From Candidatus Heimdallarchaeota archaeon (lineage in GTDB: Archaea; Asgardarchaeota; Heimdallarchaeia; Hodarchaeales; Hodarchaeaceae), in the NCBI GenBank assembly GCA_020351745.1, contig CP070665.1, positions 1,045,743 to 1,081,335 on the forward strand: a stretch of 35,593 nt of DNA, given 5' to 3'. The notes below the pieces were generated by a model, which did not search any database, was not told the origin of the DNA, and saw nothing but the letters and a program-made list of their open reading frames with translations. Shown in pieces: positions 7,249-15,299 of this stretch. Position 1 is the first letter of the stretch. Each line of letters opens with the position of its first letter. A program made the position numbers and the translations under genes.

Positions 7249-8571
7249 ATGACAAAACTCGCAGACAAGATTAAAGAGGCTTTGAAAGCAGGTCGCTCGG
7301 GCCAACTTGCTAAAAAATCCCCCTTTGAGCGATTTGGTTTCACTCAAGATCCATTCAGCTCGGATGTGGATCTTAATAATCCTGATTTCTTTGTTGCTCG
7401 AGAAGAAGTCCTCTTAGGCTTTGCTATTCAAGTTGGAAATGCTATTCGTCTCTTTGAAGAAGAACCTTTATCCACTTTTCGACATTTACTCGCTCATGGC
7501 TTAAGAGGCAGTGGAAAATCTTACTTAGCCCGACATTTCGATAGAGAGTGGGATCAAATCGGGTTTCAGGATTATGTAACCGTTTACACAGATTTATCTT
7601 CCTGGGGAGAACCTGTTGAAGGCCAATTTAGTTCATCTTCTAAGACATTAGCGACGTATGAGAAGTTTCTTCAGAATATAAAACTAGTTGATAAGCCTCT
7701 TATCATTTTCATTGATGATCTGGATTACACTATTACTGGTACCCCTGCAATCCCACGTATCAAACAGTTCATAGCCGACATCGAGGCCCGAGCCGAGAAT
7801 GGGGTCATAATCATTGGCTTTGTTAATAGTATAACTTTAACAGTGCTCTTAGAAGAAAACCAAAAGATCCTCGCGCGGGATTTTCTTTCTCTTTTCAATC
7901 CTGAATATTTCTTTTTCCCTGTTTTCTCTAAAACTGAAATTAGAAGACTGATAATGCAGCGATTAAGTGTTGCGAGAAACCCAATGGATCTTATTTCAGC
8001 TAAAGCTATTGATACAATCGCTGATAATAGCCTAGGTATTCCTACAGTAGCCTTACAGCTTGCTGCAGACTGTCTGAAGGAAATAATCGTTCAAGACATT
8101 GATAAAGTGACTGTTCGAATTGTAAACGCGGTTTTAGACCAAGAAGGTTATACAGAAGCGGTAGACCTTGTTGAATCAGTTGACAAAGACACTTCGGAAG
8201 AAACAATCAGCTTAATCACTTCAAAACGACGAGACATTATTGCAACCATTCTTGGTCATCAGTTACAGGAGAGATACTTTTTTCCAGCAACAGGAGTAGA
8301 TGGCTTACGTAGCTCAGATCTAGCTGATCTTTTTGCTGTGAACCTCTCAACAATGAATTATCACCTCAAGCCCTTGACCTCCACTCTTCCTATTCCAATC
8401 TTAAAAGCGAAAGATGATATGTATGATGCTCGGTCAAAGATTTTCTATGTTAACTGGGATTCCAATATGGCTAGCGCTTTAGAAATCATCACTGTTTACC
8501 AACGGTTGAGGCAAAAAAAGTATCACATTGAACCAAAAGCTATTTTCTTATCGAGGAGGAAGAAATCATGA
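7249..8571 (+). CDS. AAA+ ATPase, ORC/Cdc6- or ExeA-like, with winged helix
   Basis: A 440-residue ATPase. An N-terminal FGFTQDPFSSD segment, as in ExeA/Cdc6-like ATPases, precedes Walker A GLRGSGKS (84-91) and Walker B IIFIDDLD (152-159). A helical lid with an SLGIPTVALQLAADC segment follows, and a C-terminal winged-helix region contains GLRSSDLADLFAVNLSTMNYHLKPL. The active site looks intact. Family relatives load or remodel DNA-bound complexes or act as conformational switches. I placed the start at ATG 7249, preceded by AAAGGA, rather than at TTG 7213, which has no ribosome-binding site. Its stop overlaps the start of the next ATPase gene by four bases (ATGA), so the two are translationally coupled and probably form a complex. 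It is not a standard Orc1/Cdc6 initiator by eye. Confidence 0.75.
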   Translation: MTKLADKIKEALKAGRSGQLAKKSPFERFGFTQDPFSSDVDLNNPDFFVAREEVLLGFAIQVGNAIRLFEEEPLSTFRHLLAHGLRGSGKSYLARHFDREWDQIGFQDYVTVYTDLSSWGEPVEGQFSSSSKTLATYEKFLQNIKLVDKPLIIFIDDLDYTITGTPAIPRIKQFIADIEARAENGVIIIGFVNSITLTVLLEENQKILARDFLSLFNPEYFFFPVFSKTEIRRLIMQRLSVARNPMDLISAKAIDTIADNSLGIPTVALQLAADCLKEIIVQDIDKVTVRIVNAVLDQEGYTEAVDLVESVDKDTSEETISLITSKRRDIIATILGHQLQERYFFPATGVDGLRSSDLADLFAVNLSTMNYHLKPLTSTLPIPILKAKDDMYDARSKIFYVNWDSNMASALEIITVYQRLRQKKYHIEPKAIFLSRRKKS

Positions 8572-9704
8572 AAGATACTGGATTGGACCCCGAAATCAGT
8601 GCGATTTTTGAATCTGCAGCAAGGAAGGTAAGAGAACACAAGAAGTGGAGGAAATTAGGTTACATATGTGATCCTTGTGATCCATTACTTCCTCTCCAAC
8701 AACCTAAGGCCTTTTATGGGGAAAATCCACAGATCGAAACATTGATTGCCAAAATTATTGATTTTATACGCGAGCCTTCAAAAGATCTTTTGTTTCTCAA
8801 AGGGCCTCGAGGTAGTGGAAAAACAATTTTTGCTCAGATTTTTAAAGAATACAGCCAGAAGTTAAAAGTTTCAGCTAATTATCAGGATGCATCTGCTTTT
8901 TTTACAGAACGCACATTTCAACCCAATGAGGCCTTATCTTTCAGTTTAAATGCGGAGACAGAGGATATCATCTTTCTTGACAAGGCTTTCCATCTACACA
9001 GGTCGCTTCCTAAACTTTTGAAACTAAAATCACCTGCAAATCATCACTCACCCAAGATCATTGCAATTTTGGATAGTACTGAATTTGAAATTTATCGACG
9101 CCTTTGCATTCAAAGAGGTGATAAAACTTATCAACATTTTTTACCAATGTCCCACCTAATTTCAGTAGATATCAGTAATATCCTTCAAAAACGTCTCCAC
9201 ATCTGTTATGGAGACCCTCTTACTCCCCCAATCTCTGATGAGATTATTAGATATATAGCAAACTTATCCTTTGGTAACCCAGGAATAGCCATAAGAATCT
9301 TAGATGAAACCCTAAGATTTTCTCTAAGTGTGGAAGATATACGATACACCTTTGGAATAAATCCAGAGGCCTTGAACCACTTTCCTACAAGTAAATCACC
9401 AATTCTCCGCGAAATTCTTGTACGAGAGGTTCAGAATGAGTTTCTTCCACTGGAAAAACGGGAGTATATCATACATAAAGAACTAACTCTCATGATGAAT
9501 AAAACAAAAAGTACGATAAGTCACCATTTAGGAGACTTATTGAGTAATAATCTGATCTATGAGCAATCAACGGATCGAGATAAAAGAGAGAAGGCCTATC
9601 GGCCAAATAAAGCGATTTTTGGCATTCTTGAGCATCTTGCATTCGAATCGACTGCTGCGGAAGATGCTCTAATTACATTTGAAGGGATTAATCGTGAAAA
9701 ATAA
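8568..9704 (+). CDS. Second AAA+ ATPase with degenerate Walker B
   Basis: A 378-residue relative of the preceding ATPase. An N-terminal LGYICDPCDPLLPL segment is followed by Walker A GPRGSGKT (79-86). The Walker B position reads DIIFLDKAF (133-141): the aspartate that binds magnesium is present but the usual second acidic residue is Lys, so ATP may be bound and hydrolysed poorly. A C-terminal winged helix (MNKTKSTISHHLGDLLSNNLIYEQ) gives a DNA-binding end. The ribosome-binding site GAGGAGGAAG sits inside the upstream gene, eight or so bases before ATG. An active/inactive ATPase pair suggests a mixed ring or dimer like ORC-type assemblies; that is inference. Its 3' end overlaps the next gene by eleven bases. 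Confidence 0.75.
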   Translation: MKDTGLDPEISAIFESAARKVREHKKWRKLGYICDPCDPLLPLQQPKAFYGENPQIETLIAKIIDFIREPSKDLLFLKGPRGSGKTIFAQIFKEYSQKLKVSANYQDASAFFTERTFQPNEALSFSLNAETEDIIFLDKAFHLHRSLPKLLKLKSPANHHSPKIIAILDSTEFEIYRRLCIQRGDKTYQHFLPMSHLISVDISNILQKRLHICYGDPLTPPISDEIIRYIANLSFGNPGIAIRILDETLRFSLSVEDIRYTFGINPEALNHFPTSKSPILREILVREVQNEFLPLEKREYIIHKELTLMMNKTKSTISHHLGDLLSNNLIYEQSTDRDKREKAYRPNKAIFGILEHLAFESTAAEDALITFEGINREK

Positions 9705-10101
9705 TTATCAACTGCTTGGATTAGAGGAGCTTACCCTCGAATATTGTCGACAACGTAATTTGATTGTTGATCGGAATTTCCATCCCCATGGAGACAATCA
9801 AATCGATCTCATTATCCAAAATGGTGATGAGAACGAAGGTATTGGAGTTATGATCAAAGACTGGAAACGTGCTGTTGGTGTTGATATCGTTATTCGTGCA
9901 GAAAAGATCATGAAAAATAGTCGGTTTTTGTCAAAAATGTTAATTGTTACAAATCTCTTTTCAGACCCCGCACGTTCCCTTGCAGAAAGAATTCGGATTT
10001 TTTTGCTTACAAGGAATGACTTGATCAGAATACTTTCTTCTGGGATAAAAACAACGGCAATAGACGATAATTCTGATAGTCAAAATGTTATGTTATACTA
10101 A
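9694..10101 (+). CDS. Restriction-endonuclease-fold protein, possibly inactive
   Basis: A 135-residue protein with the look of the Mrr/PD-(D/E)XK nuclease fold: an N-terminal helix with Glu (LEELTLEYC), then NQIDLIIQ with Asp38, then GVMIKDWKRAVGV, followed by a helix and the LIVTNLFSDPARSLAER segment common in Mrr-like domains. The motif normally written (D/E/Q)-x-K reads M-I-K here (residues 53-55), so catalysis is doubtful. I use GTG 9694, which has GAAGGG nine bases upstream; TTG 9679 lies within that site. The gene overlaps the second ATPase by eleven bases, so the three proteins are likely made together. It probably serves as the DNA-binding or cleaving subunit of that complex, but this is inferred from gene order. 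Confidence 0.6.
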   Translation: MKNNYQLLGLEELTLEYCRQRNLIVDRNFHPHGDNQIDLIIQNGDENEGIGVMIKDWKRAVGVDIVIRAEKIMKNSRFLSKMLIVTNLFSDPARSLAERIRIFLLTRNDLIRILSSGIKTTAIDDNSDSQNVMLY

Positions 10102-10105
10102 CATA

Positions 10106-10534
10106 TTAGCTCCGAGAATCTATATGAAACGTAAGAAATACTAATGTTGGGATTCTTGATTGAATCCGTTTGAAGTGATACACAAAGTAACTTGACCTAG
10201 GCGTGAACACCTCAAGCAGAAATGGAGAGGAGTCGGTCAACCCAAGAAGTTTTTCTATCACCCATTTCTCAAGTTTTCCACCTAAGAGATAATATAGGCT
10301 CTTTTTCTTCTGAAAAGTGAAGGGTAACATCAATTGATCATTTAAAGTGTTCGGTACTATCTGCTTCATCAGTTCGAGTTCTGAAATTTCCACATACGAA
10401 TCTTCACCGTTGTTAAGCTCAATTATCGGATGGGAGAGAAGGGATGTCAAAGATTTTTTTGTTTTGGGTAAAGAAGCGATGATTTTCGCTTTTTCTGATC
10501 TCCATAATCCTTCTAATAACTTTTTTGACATCAT
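10106..10534 (-). CDS. DUF61-family protein
   Basis: A 142-residue protein matching the archaeal DUF61 family as I remember it: LPKTKKSLTSLL near the N terminus, then ISELELMKQIVPNTLNDQLMLPFTF, then GGKLEKWVIEKLLGL. Each of these segments has a direct counterpart in DUF61 (a Leu-Pro-x-x-x-x-x-Leu start, an ELE..x.ILP strand-helix, a LRLPI strand and a G-K-x-E-V-x-x-I-x-K-x-L-G helix). The family has no known function. ATG codons at 10534 and 10531 are both possible starts. The stop is four bases from the convergent end of the endonuclease-fold gene. The upstream FKBP-like gene is on the same strand with about 58 bases between, so they could share a transcript. Confidence 0.6.
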   Translation of the reverse strand: MMSKKLLEGLWRSEKAKIIASLPKTKKSLTSLLSHPIIELNNGEDSYVEISELELMKQIVPNTLNDQLMLPFTFQKKKSLYYLLGGKLEKWVIEKLLGLTDSSPFLLEVFTPRSSYFVYHFKRIQSRIPTLVFLTFHIDSRS

Positions 10535-10592
10535 ATATCGTTCTCTGAATTCTTCCAGATGAAATTAATTAAAAACATTAATTCTGCAGTAT

Positions 10593-11336
10593 CTAACGAC
10601 GACGAGGACGAAATTTAACCTCTGTCTTTTTGGGAGTAACGTCTGAGTCTGTGACCGATTCAGTCAGTTTTCGTAACTCTCTTAGATGATCCTTTTCTTT
10701 TTGGAAGGTTTTCGCCTGCTTAACAGATTTGTTTTCTTCTCTTGATTGTGCTGACTTGTATGTGCGGGATATGCTATAACGCCATAGTACAAATCCTCCA
10801 CCCAAAATGACTGCGCCCCCTCCGAATATTAATAGTTCAGTTAAACCTTGGTAAGGAGCCGGAGAACCTGTGATCGTTGTTGTGGCCGTTGTTGTGGTCG
10901 TTGTTGTAGTGATTACGTGTTCTGAAGCGTCATACAGAATCCTAAGTAGTTTTATATGATAATAAAGATCCTCAACACCATAAGCATCCTCAGCTGCAAT
11001 CATAAAATCCTTTTCTTGATTCACACGCATTCCAATTATTACCTTTATGAAGTTTTGAAGATATGTTCTATTAAGATCTAGTGCTACTGATTTGGGGAAT
11101 GCATTCAATACTTCTGAAGGAACTGAGTCACTTGGAGATTTTCTGAGGTAGACATATAACAAATCTCTGTCGATATTACCTTCTTTTTCGATAGTATGAT
11201 CCTGATCTAACCAAAGAGAATAATTCACGTCTATTACGTCTCCCCAATCAGCAGACTCTGCAGCACTAATAGGATTAAGACTAAAAGCCCATAAGCTCAA
11301 GAATATTGTCATTAATACAAATCTTCTATGCAACAC
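10593..11336 (-). CDS. Membrane-anchored extracytoplasmic FKBP-like protein
   Basis: A 247-residue protein with a signal peptide (1-26, ending SAAES), an FKBP-like domain (31-135), a Thr-rich linker of about 15 residues (140-157), one membrane helix (about 168-187) and a basic cytoplasmic tail. FKBP hallmarks are the opening GDVIDVNYSLWLD, the central IIGMRVNQEKDFMIAAEDAYG and the closing YYHIKLLRIL, as in archaeal FKBP-type prolyl isomerases. The usual active-site aromatic residues are not all identifiable and the middle insert is divergent, so isomerase activity is uncertain; a chaperone or binding role is possible. The Thr tract is a typical O-glycosylated stalk of archaeal surface proteins. 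The start is GTG 11336, with AAGGCGATC upstream. Confidence 0.7.
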   Translation of the reverse strand: MLHRRFVLMTIFLSLWAFSLNPISAAESADWGDVIDVNYSLWLDQDHTIEKEGNIDRDLLYVYLRKSPSDSVPSEVLNAFPKSVALDLNRTYLQNFIKVIIGMRVNQEKDFMIAAEDAYGVEDLYYHIKLLRILYDASEHVITTTTTTTTATTTITGSPAPYQGLTELLIFGGGAVILGGGFVLWRYSISRTYKSAQSREENKSVKQAKTFQKEKDHLRELRKLTESVTDSDVTPKKTEVKFRPRRR

Positions 11337-11627
11337 AGTCCGATCGCCTTAATGTATCTTGTTTAAAGGTTTTTCTTAAGGATTCTTTAACTCTTTTTGG
11401 TACTAAGCTATTCCCTATACAATTAGGTTTTTATCGAAGGAGAGTATAATTTCATTTGACATCCATTAATAAGTCATTAAAACTAGAAATAACTAATCAT
11501 CCAGAGATATTTCATGACATTAAAGAATAATAAAGTTGTATTAGCAAAATTAAACAATCAATCAATTTCATTGAGTATAAATGTTTAATATAAGAGAAGC
11601 CAATGTATGTCATCCAGGTTGAGGTAA

Positions 11628-12065
11628 GTGGATCATCCTAATGGTTACAATATTTTATTGGTAGATGATGATATTGAACAAGCGCCTTTCATAAAACAAA
11701 TCCTTGAAACTTCTTTTTCGAATAGGATCACTGTTATCTGGTTTGAGAATGGTGTCGAGGCTCTAGACTTCCTTGATATTAAAACATCCCCTCCGATCTC
11801 ATTAATTCTATTAGAGATCGAAAGCACTATTTATGATGGCGTATCGATCTTAGAACAGCTTAAAGATGAATCTTCACACCATAGAATTATTCCCATCATT
11901 ATTCTTTCACGATCACGAGACCTGAGAAGAATTAAAGGTTGTTTTTCCCTTGGTGCCAACTCTTGCGTTAAGAAACCATCCGATCCTAAGGTTTTACGAA
12001 ATATACTTGGAGTCGTTCTTGAATTTTGGCTTACTCATGCCATTTTACCATCCTCTCTTACATAA
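11628..12065 (+). CDS. Receiver-only response regulator, Asp replaced by Glu
   Basis: A 145-residue single receiver domain. The acidic pocket VDDD (12-15), the beta-4 Ser94 in IILSRS and Lys116 in KKP are present, but the phospho-acceptor position reads LILLEIES, with Glu63 where Asp is normal (codon GAG). Glu at this site commonly mimics the phosphorylated state, so this may be a constitutively active or phosphorylation-independent receiver. It resembles small Rcp1-type regulators that lack an output domain. The start is GTG. A canonical sister gene follows 49 bases downstream, pointing to tandem duplication and divergence. No histidine kinase is in the window. Confidence 0.85.
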   Translation: MDHPNGYNILLVDDDIEQAPFIKQILETSFSNRITVIWFENGVEALDFLDIKTSPPISLILLEIESTIYDGVSILEQLKDESSHHRIIPIIILSRSRDLRRIKGCFSLGANSCVKKPSDPKVLRNILGVVLEFWLTHAILPSSLT

Positions 12066-12113
12066 ATTGATCTATTTAATTTCATTAATGATATGAATCT
12101 TGAGATGTAGCGT

Positions 12114-12548
12114 GTGATAGATACTGAAAGAAAATATGTGGTACTTTTGGTCGAGGATTCCCCCGATCACGCTTTCCTTATCAAACGTGCGATATTAGCT
12201 GTAATTCAAGATTTAAACTTCCTTTGGGCTAAAGACGGTGCAGAAGCAATCGAACTTATCTTGAAAAGGGGATTGAAACCAGATTTAATTCTCCTAGACA
12301 TTAAAATGCCACGAATGAATGGTTTTGAAGTGTTAGAAATTTTAAAAAATAACAAGGAAACAAATTATATTCCTATTGTGATTTTATCTACCTCTGCTAA
12401 TGAAAAGGATGTATCACGTGCCTATTTACTTGGTACTAATTGTTACATCACTAAACCTGTTGAAATTGCAGATTTTCAATCGAAATTACGAAGTATCCCA
12501 TTATATTGGCTTCGCACAAATACCACCCCCTCGTTTTCTGAATTCTGA
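12114..12548 (+). CDS. Receiver-only response regulator, canonical
   Basis: A 144-residue receiver domain of the Rcp1 type with all expected residues: Glu14-Asp15 acidic pocket, phospho-acceptor Asp62 in LILLDIKMP, Ser92 on beta-4 and Lys114 before Pro115. No output domain follows, so it acts by protein contact or as a phosphate sink. The start is GTG 12114; a GTG two bases earlier runs straight into a stop. It lies 49 bases after the Glu-bearing receiver and 122 bases before the PAC2 gene, so the two regulators probably form one transcript. The cognate kinase is elsewhere in the genome. Confidence 0.9.
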   Translation: MIDTERKYVVLLVEDSPDHAFLIKRAILAVIQDLNFLWAKDGAEAIELILKRGLKPDLILLDIKMPRMNGFEVLEILKNNKETNYIPIVILSTSANEKDVSRAYLLGTNCYITKPVEIADFQSKLRSIPLYWLRTNTTPSFSEF

Positions 12549-12670
12549 ACTGGATCTGAGAACAACCTTTCAAGCTGGATTGATATCTAAATTGAATCGT
12601 AGAACAATCTACATAAATTTATTAATTCAATGTGAATCAAAATCCAAAATTAATAGAAGGAGGTCACATC

Positions 12671-13450
12671 ATGGATGAAAAATCATCTGAGCTTGTTTTT
12701 CGATCAGATCCCAGTAAAACTGTTTGTGAATGTACCACTGATATAAGTCCTGAATGGATTGTTGTTGGTTTTCCTGGACATGGATTAGTTGGTAATATTG
12801 CCGCAAAACACATTATAAAAGAACTTGATTTAGATTGGATTGGATCAATTCGTTCTCCTCTCATCCCCCCTGTCTCCGTCTTTATTGATGGTATTCTATC
12901 TTATCCTTACAGGATTTATGGCAGTAAAGAGCGGAAATTGGTTATTCTAATTGGTGAATCCCCGTGTCCACCTCAAGCGTATTATTACCTTGCTAATGCT
13001 GTGTTAGAATGGGCAATTAGCATTGGAACAAAACAAGTCATTTGCCTGGACGGATTTGTAGCAGATCCTCGTGATGAAAAAACGAGTAATGTATTTTTAG
13101 TAGCCGAACCTCAAGTCTATGAGGAAAATAAGGAATTAATGCAATTTGATTTCCCTAAACCCCATACTGGTTTCATTTCTGGTCTATCTGGCGCAATTAT
13201 GAATGAGGCTCTTCTTACGCCTATTGAAGGTTTTTCAATACTTGTCCCTGTATCCACTCAATATCCTGACCCAGGAGGAGCTGCCAAACTAATTGATGCA
13301 GTCAATCAAATAAAGGATCTTGACATCGACACTTCTAAGCTCCTTGAGGATGCAGAGAAAATTCAGAAATCTCTGATGGAATTATCAGAACGAAATCGTC
13401 AACTCACGCAAGGTGAAGGATTAGAACCTAGTAAAGGTCTTTATGTCTGA
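12671..13450 (+). CDS. PAC2-family protein (proteasome assembly chaperone-like)
   Basis: A 259-residue protein of the archaeal PAC2/COG2047 group. The signature GFPGHGLVGNIAAKHIIKEL lies near residues 36-55, followed by IGSIRSPLIPPVSVFIDG and a Rossmann-like core with VLIGESPCPP and LDGF segments. The C-terminal 45 residues form a charged coiled coil. Family members share the fold of the eukaryotic proteasome assembly chaperone 2; archaeal ones are thought to help assemble the 20S particle, although direct evidence is thin. The start is fixed by a strong ribosome-binding site (AGGAGGT, five bases of spacing) before ATG 12671; a GTG 39 bases further up is in frame but has no such site. Cdc48 in the same window is another part of protein quality control. 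Confidence 0.85.
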   Translation: MDEKSSELVFRSDPSKTVCECTTDISPEWIVVGFPGHGLVGNIAAKHIIKELDLDWIGSIRSPLIPPVSVFIDGILSYPYRIYGSKERKLVILIGESPCPPQAYYYLANAVLEWAISIGTKQVICLDGFVADPRDEKTSNVFLVAEPQVYEENKELMQFDFPKPHTGFISGLSGAIMNEALLTPIEGFSILVPVSTQYPDPGGAAKLIDAVNQIKDLDIDTSKLLEDAEKIQKSLMELSERNRQLTQGEGLEPSKGLYV

Positions 13451-13467
13451 AATGGATCAATATTGTT

Positions 13468-13977
13468 TCAGCGGTTACTCTGCCACTCAAGAAGACAATC
13501 CCAATTATCAAAATAGTTTTTCAGAGATCTGGTCAAGGATTTAGACAGTTTTGATTTTGATTGTTTATTCAAAATTTGGAGATCAGAGAACGGCAGTCCT
13601 ACTATCCATTTATCATTTCTAGTTCTCAAACGATGTTTTTTTGCTATCCGTAAAAATTCCTTGGATTCTAATACAAAATGGTGATTCTGAAAAGTCTCAT
13701 CTTCTTCAGGTAATCTTATAGTGAGAATTATGAAACTATCACTGTTCATAAAAAACCCTATATCAAGCTCCCATACAATATTAGCACCTTTGTGTAATCC
13801 TGTACATACTTTAATGTCAGCATAGTGTACAAGATCCCCGTTTTCTGAACGAATGACCATATCTACTTTACCAGAACCAGCATATGGACTGAAAGATTCC
13901 ACACCCAATTGATATAATTTCACTTGGATATCTAACTCAGCAATTCCATCCAGGCTAAATTCTTCATCTGGATTCAT
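13468..13977 (-). CDS. PD-(D/E)XK-fold nuclease-like protein
   Basis: A 169-residue protein with the core of the PD-(D/E)XK fold: Glu14 in the first helix (DGIAELDIQVKL), Asp39 in GSGKVDMVI, and Asp54-x-Lys56 in YADIKVCTG. That is the typical Glu...Asp...Asp-x-Lys arrangement of archaeal resolvase-like and other small nucleases, so an active site is plausible. The C-terminal 50 residues are basic and helical. It is not a recognisable Hjc (which has a different N terminus). It is convergent with the PAC2 gene, 17 bases apart, and separated from the RING gene by 244 bases. Possible roles are DNA repair or mobile-element defence; the sequence does not decide. Confidence 0.6.
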   Translation of the reverse strand: MNPDEEFSLDGIAELDIQVKLYQLGVESFSPYAGSGKVDMVIRSENGDLVHYADIKVCTGLHKGANIVWELDIGFFMNSDSFIILTIRLPEEDETFQNHHFVLESKEFLRIAKKHRLRTRNDKWIVGLPFSDLQILNKQSKSKLSKSLTRSLKNYFDNWDCLLEWQSNR

Positions 13978-14221
13978 TCACAAAATGACCCCTAACTGTC
14001 CCTTCATATCAAATATCCTGAAATATCTTGATAAAATGTCTTCAATAAAGTTTTCAAATATGTTTGAAGCAAATACTCTGGCAAGATTTTTAATTACTCA
14101 GTTTAATAAAAAGTTTTTGAAATTAATTTCAGGAGAGGTTAATTATTCTTGAAAAAACAAAGGAACTCAATTCTAATGAAAATTAATTACTAGAAAAAGC
14201 TCTAGGAAGAAAAAAGATCAT

Positions 14222-15196
14222 TTATGTAGGATTAGAAAACAAGGTTAACCGTTCATGGCACATAGGACATTGATTGAAAACTTTCAACCATTCTAATAAG
14301 TGATTACGATGAAAAGTATTTTGACAGATCGGACAAACGACACTATCAACGTCAGACTCTATAGGAGATCGACAAATTACACACTCCTTTTCAGATTGTT
14401 TAGATACATCCAGAGGGAACGTACTAATTGTCTTACCTTCATGATATTCCTCTACAGCTAAAATCAATTCACCTACCTTATTGTGTTTAAATCTCCCAAC
14501 AATTTCTCCTTGAGACATTACATGCTCAAGAATCCGCTGTAGTAAATGATAATCAACTATTCGATCTTGAATGTGTTTTCGAACTTTGAACATTAGATAA
14601 TCAGACTCAATTACGTTTCGTGGTCGAAAAATTTGTGTATTTATAGTGTTGAGTACAACCTGCCTTACATTTGCTAAAAAAACAATATTTTCCCGTTTTT
14701 CTTTGATTTCTTTTAGAGTTTGATCTACTGACTTGATAATATCATTTAATTCTTTTTTGATGTTAGGATTATTAATAAGAGGGGAGCCCATTGAAATTTC
14801 ATTCTCAGTTAAGTTTAATATCTCCTCCATTTCAACATAAATGTCATTTATTTTTATTAAAATGGTTTTTGCTATTTTTATGGTCTGTAATGGTTCGATC
14901 AATTCAATTTGAACTTTCATTTGCTGTACGGTAAAACGACGGTTTACCAACTCCTCTTGGTAACGAGAAATCTCAATAAAAAAGGGTTGGCGTAATTTTC
15001 TATTTGCAATGTATGAAAAGAGAATACTTAGCAAAAATCCTGCAAAAATGGCAAATTTATTGACATTAGACGATAATCCTGTTCCAATTGTACTTAAAAT
15101 AAATGTAGTTCCGATAAATATTACTACTAGGATAACTAAATTCCCAGTTGTTTTATTTCGTGATAAACGGGAGAGTTTTGTAGAATTAATGGCCAT
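14222..15196 (-). CDS. Membrane-anchored RING-type protein, candidate E3 ligase
   Basis: A 324-residue protein with two N-terminal membrane helices (about 19-38 and 48-66), a long helical, probably coiled-coil cytoplasmic part (70-255), and a C-terminal RING-like zinc domain. The ligands are C272, C275, C288, C291, H296, H299, C310 and C313, spaced C-x2-C-x12-C-x2-C-x4-H-x2-H-x10-C-x2-C, with the TFHRNHLLEWL and CPMCHERL segments seen in RING E3 ligases. Some Asgard and Caldarchaeal genomes encode ubiquitin, E1, E2 and RING proteins, so a membrane-bound ubiquitin ligase is likely, but none of the other components is in this window. I chose ATG 15196, with GGTGG four bases upstream; TTG 15214 would add six residues. 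Confidence 0.8.
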   Translation of the reverse strand: MAINSTKLSRLSRNKTTGNLVILVVIFIGTTFILSTIGTGLSSNVNKFAIFAGFLLSILFSYIANRKLRQPFFIEISRYQEELVNRRFTVQQMKVQIELIEPLQTIKIAKTILIKINDIYVEMEEILNLTENEISMGSPLINNPNIKKELNDIIKSVDQTLKEIKEKRENIVFLANVRQVVLNTINTQIFRPRNVIESDYLMFKVRKHIQDRIVDYHLLQRILEHVMSQGEIVGRFKHNKVGELILAVEEYHEGKTISTFPLDVSKQSEKECVICRSPIESDVDSVVCPICQNTFHRNHLLEWLKVFNQCPMCHERLTLFSNPT

Positions 15197-15299
15197 TATT
15201 CCACCAAAAAACAAATAATATCAATTCAAAACTTTCTGGATTAATGCTATACGAGGATTAATTAAAAACTAGCCTAGAAAATGACTCCGCAAAAAATAC

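Noticed and set aside
6994-7347. 117-residue minus-strand frame
   Set aside because: It begins inside the plus-strand AAA+ gene and covers its promoter region; the product is a Phe/Ile-rich sequence typical of an antisense shadow of AT-rich DNA.
7249-9704. Replication initiator Orc1/Cdc6 with an origin in the gap upstream
   Set aside because: The ATPases differ from Orc1/Cdc6 in their N-terminal segment and the gap lacks recognisable origin-recognition-box repeats.
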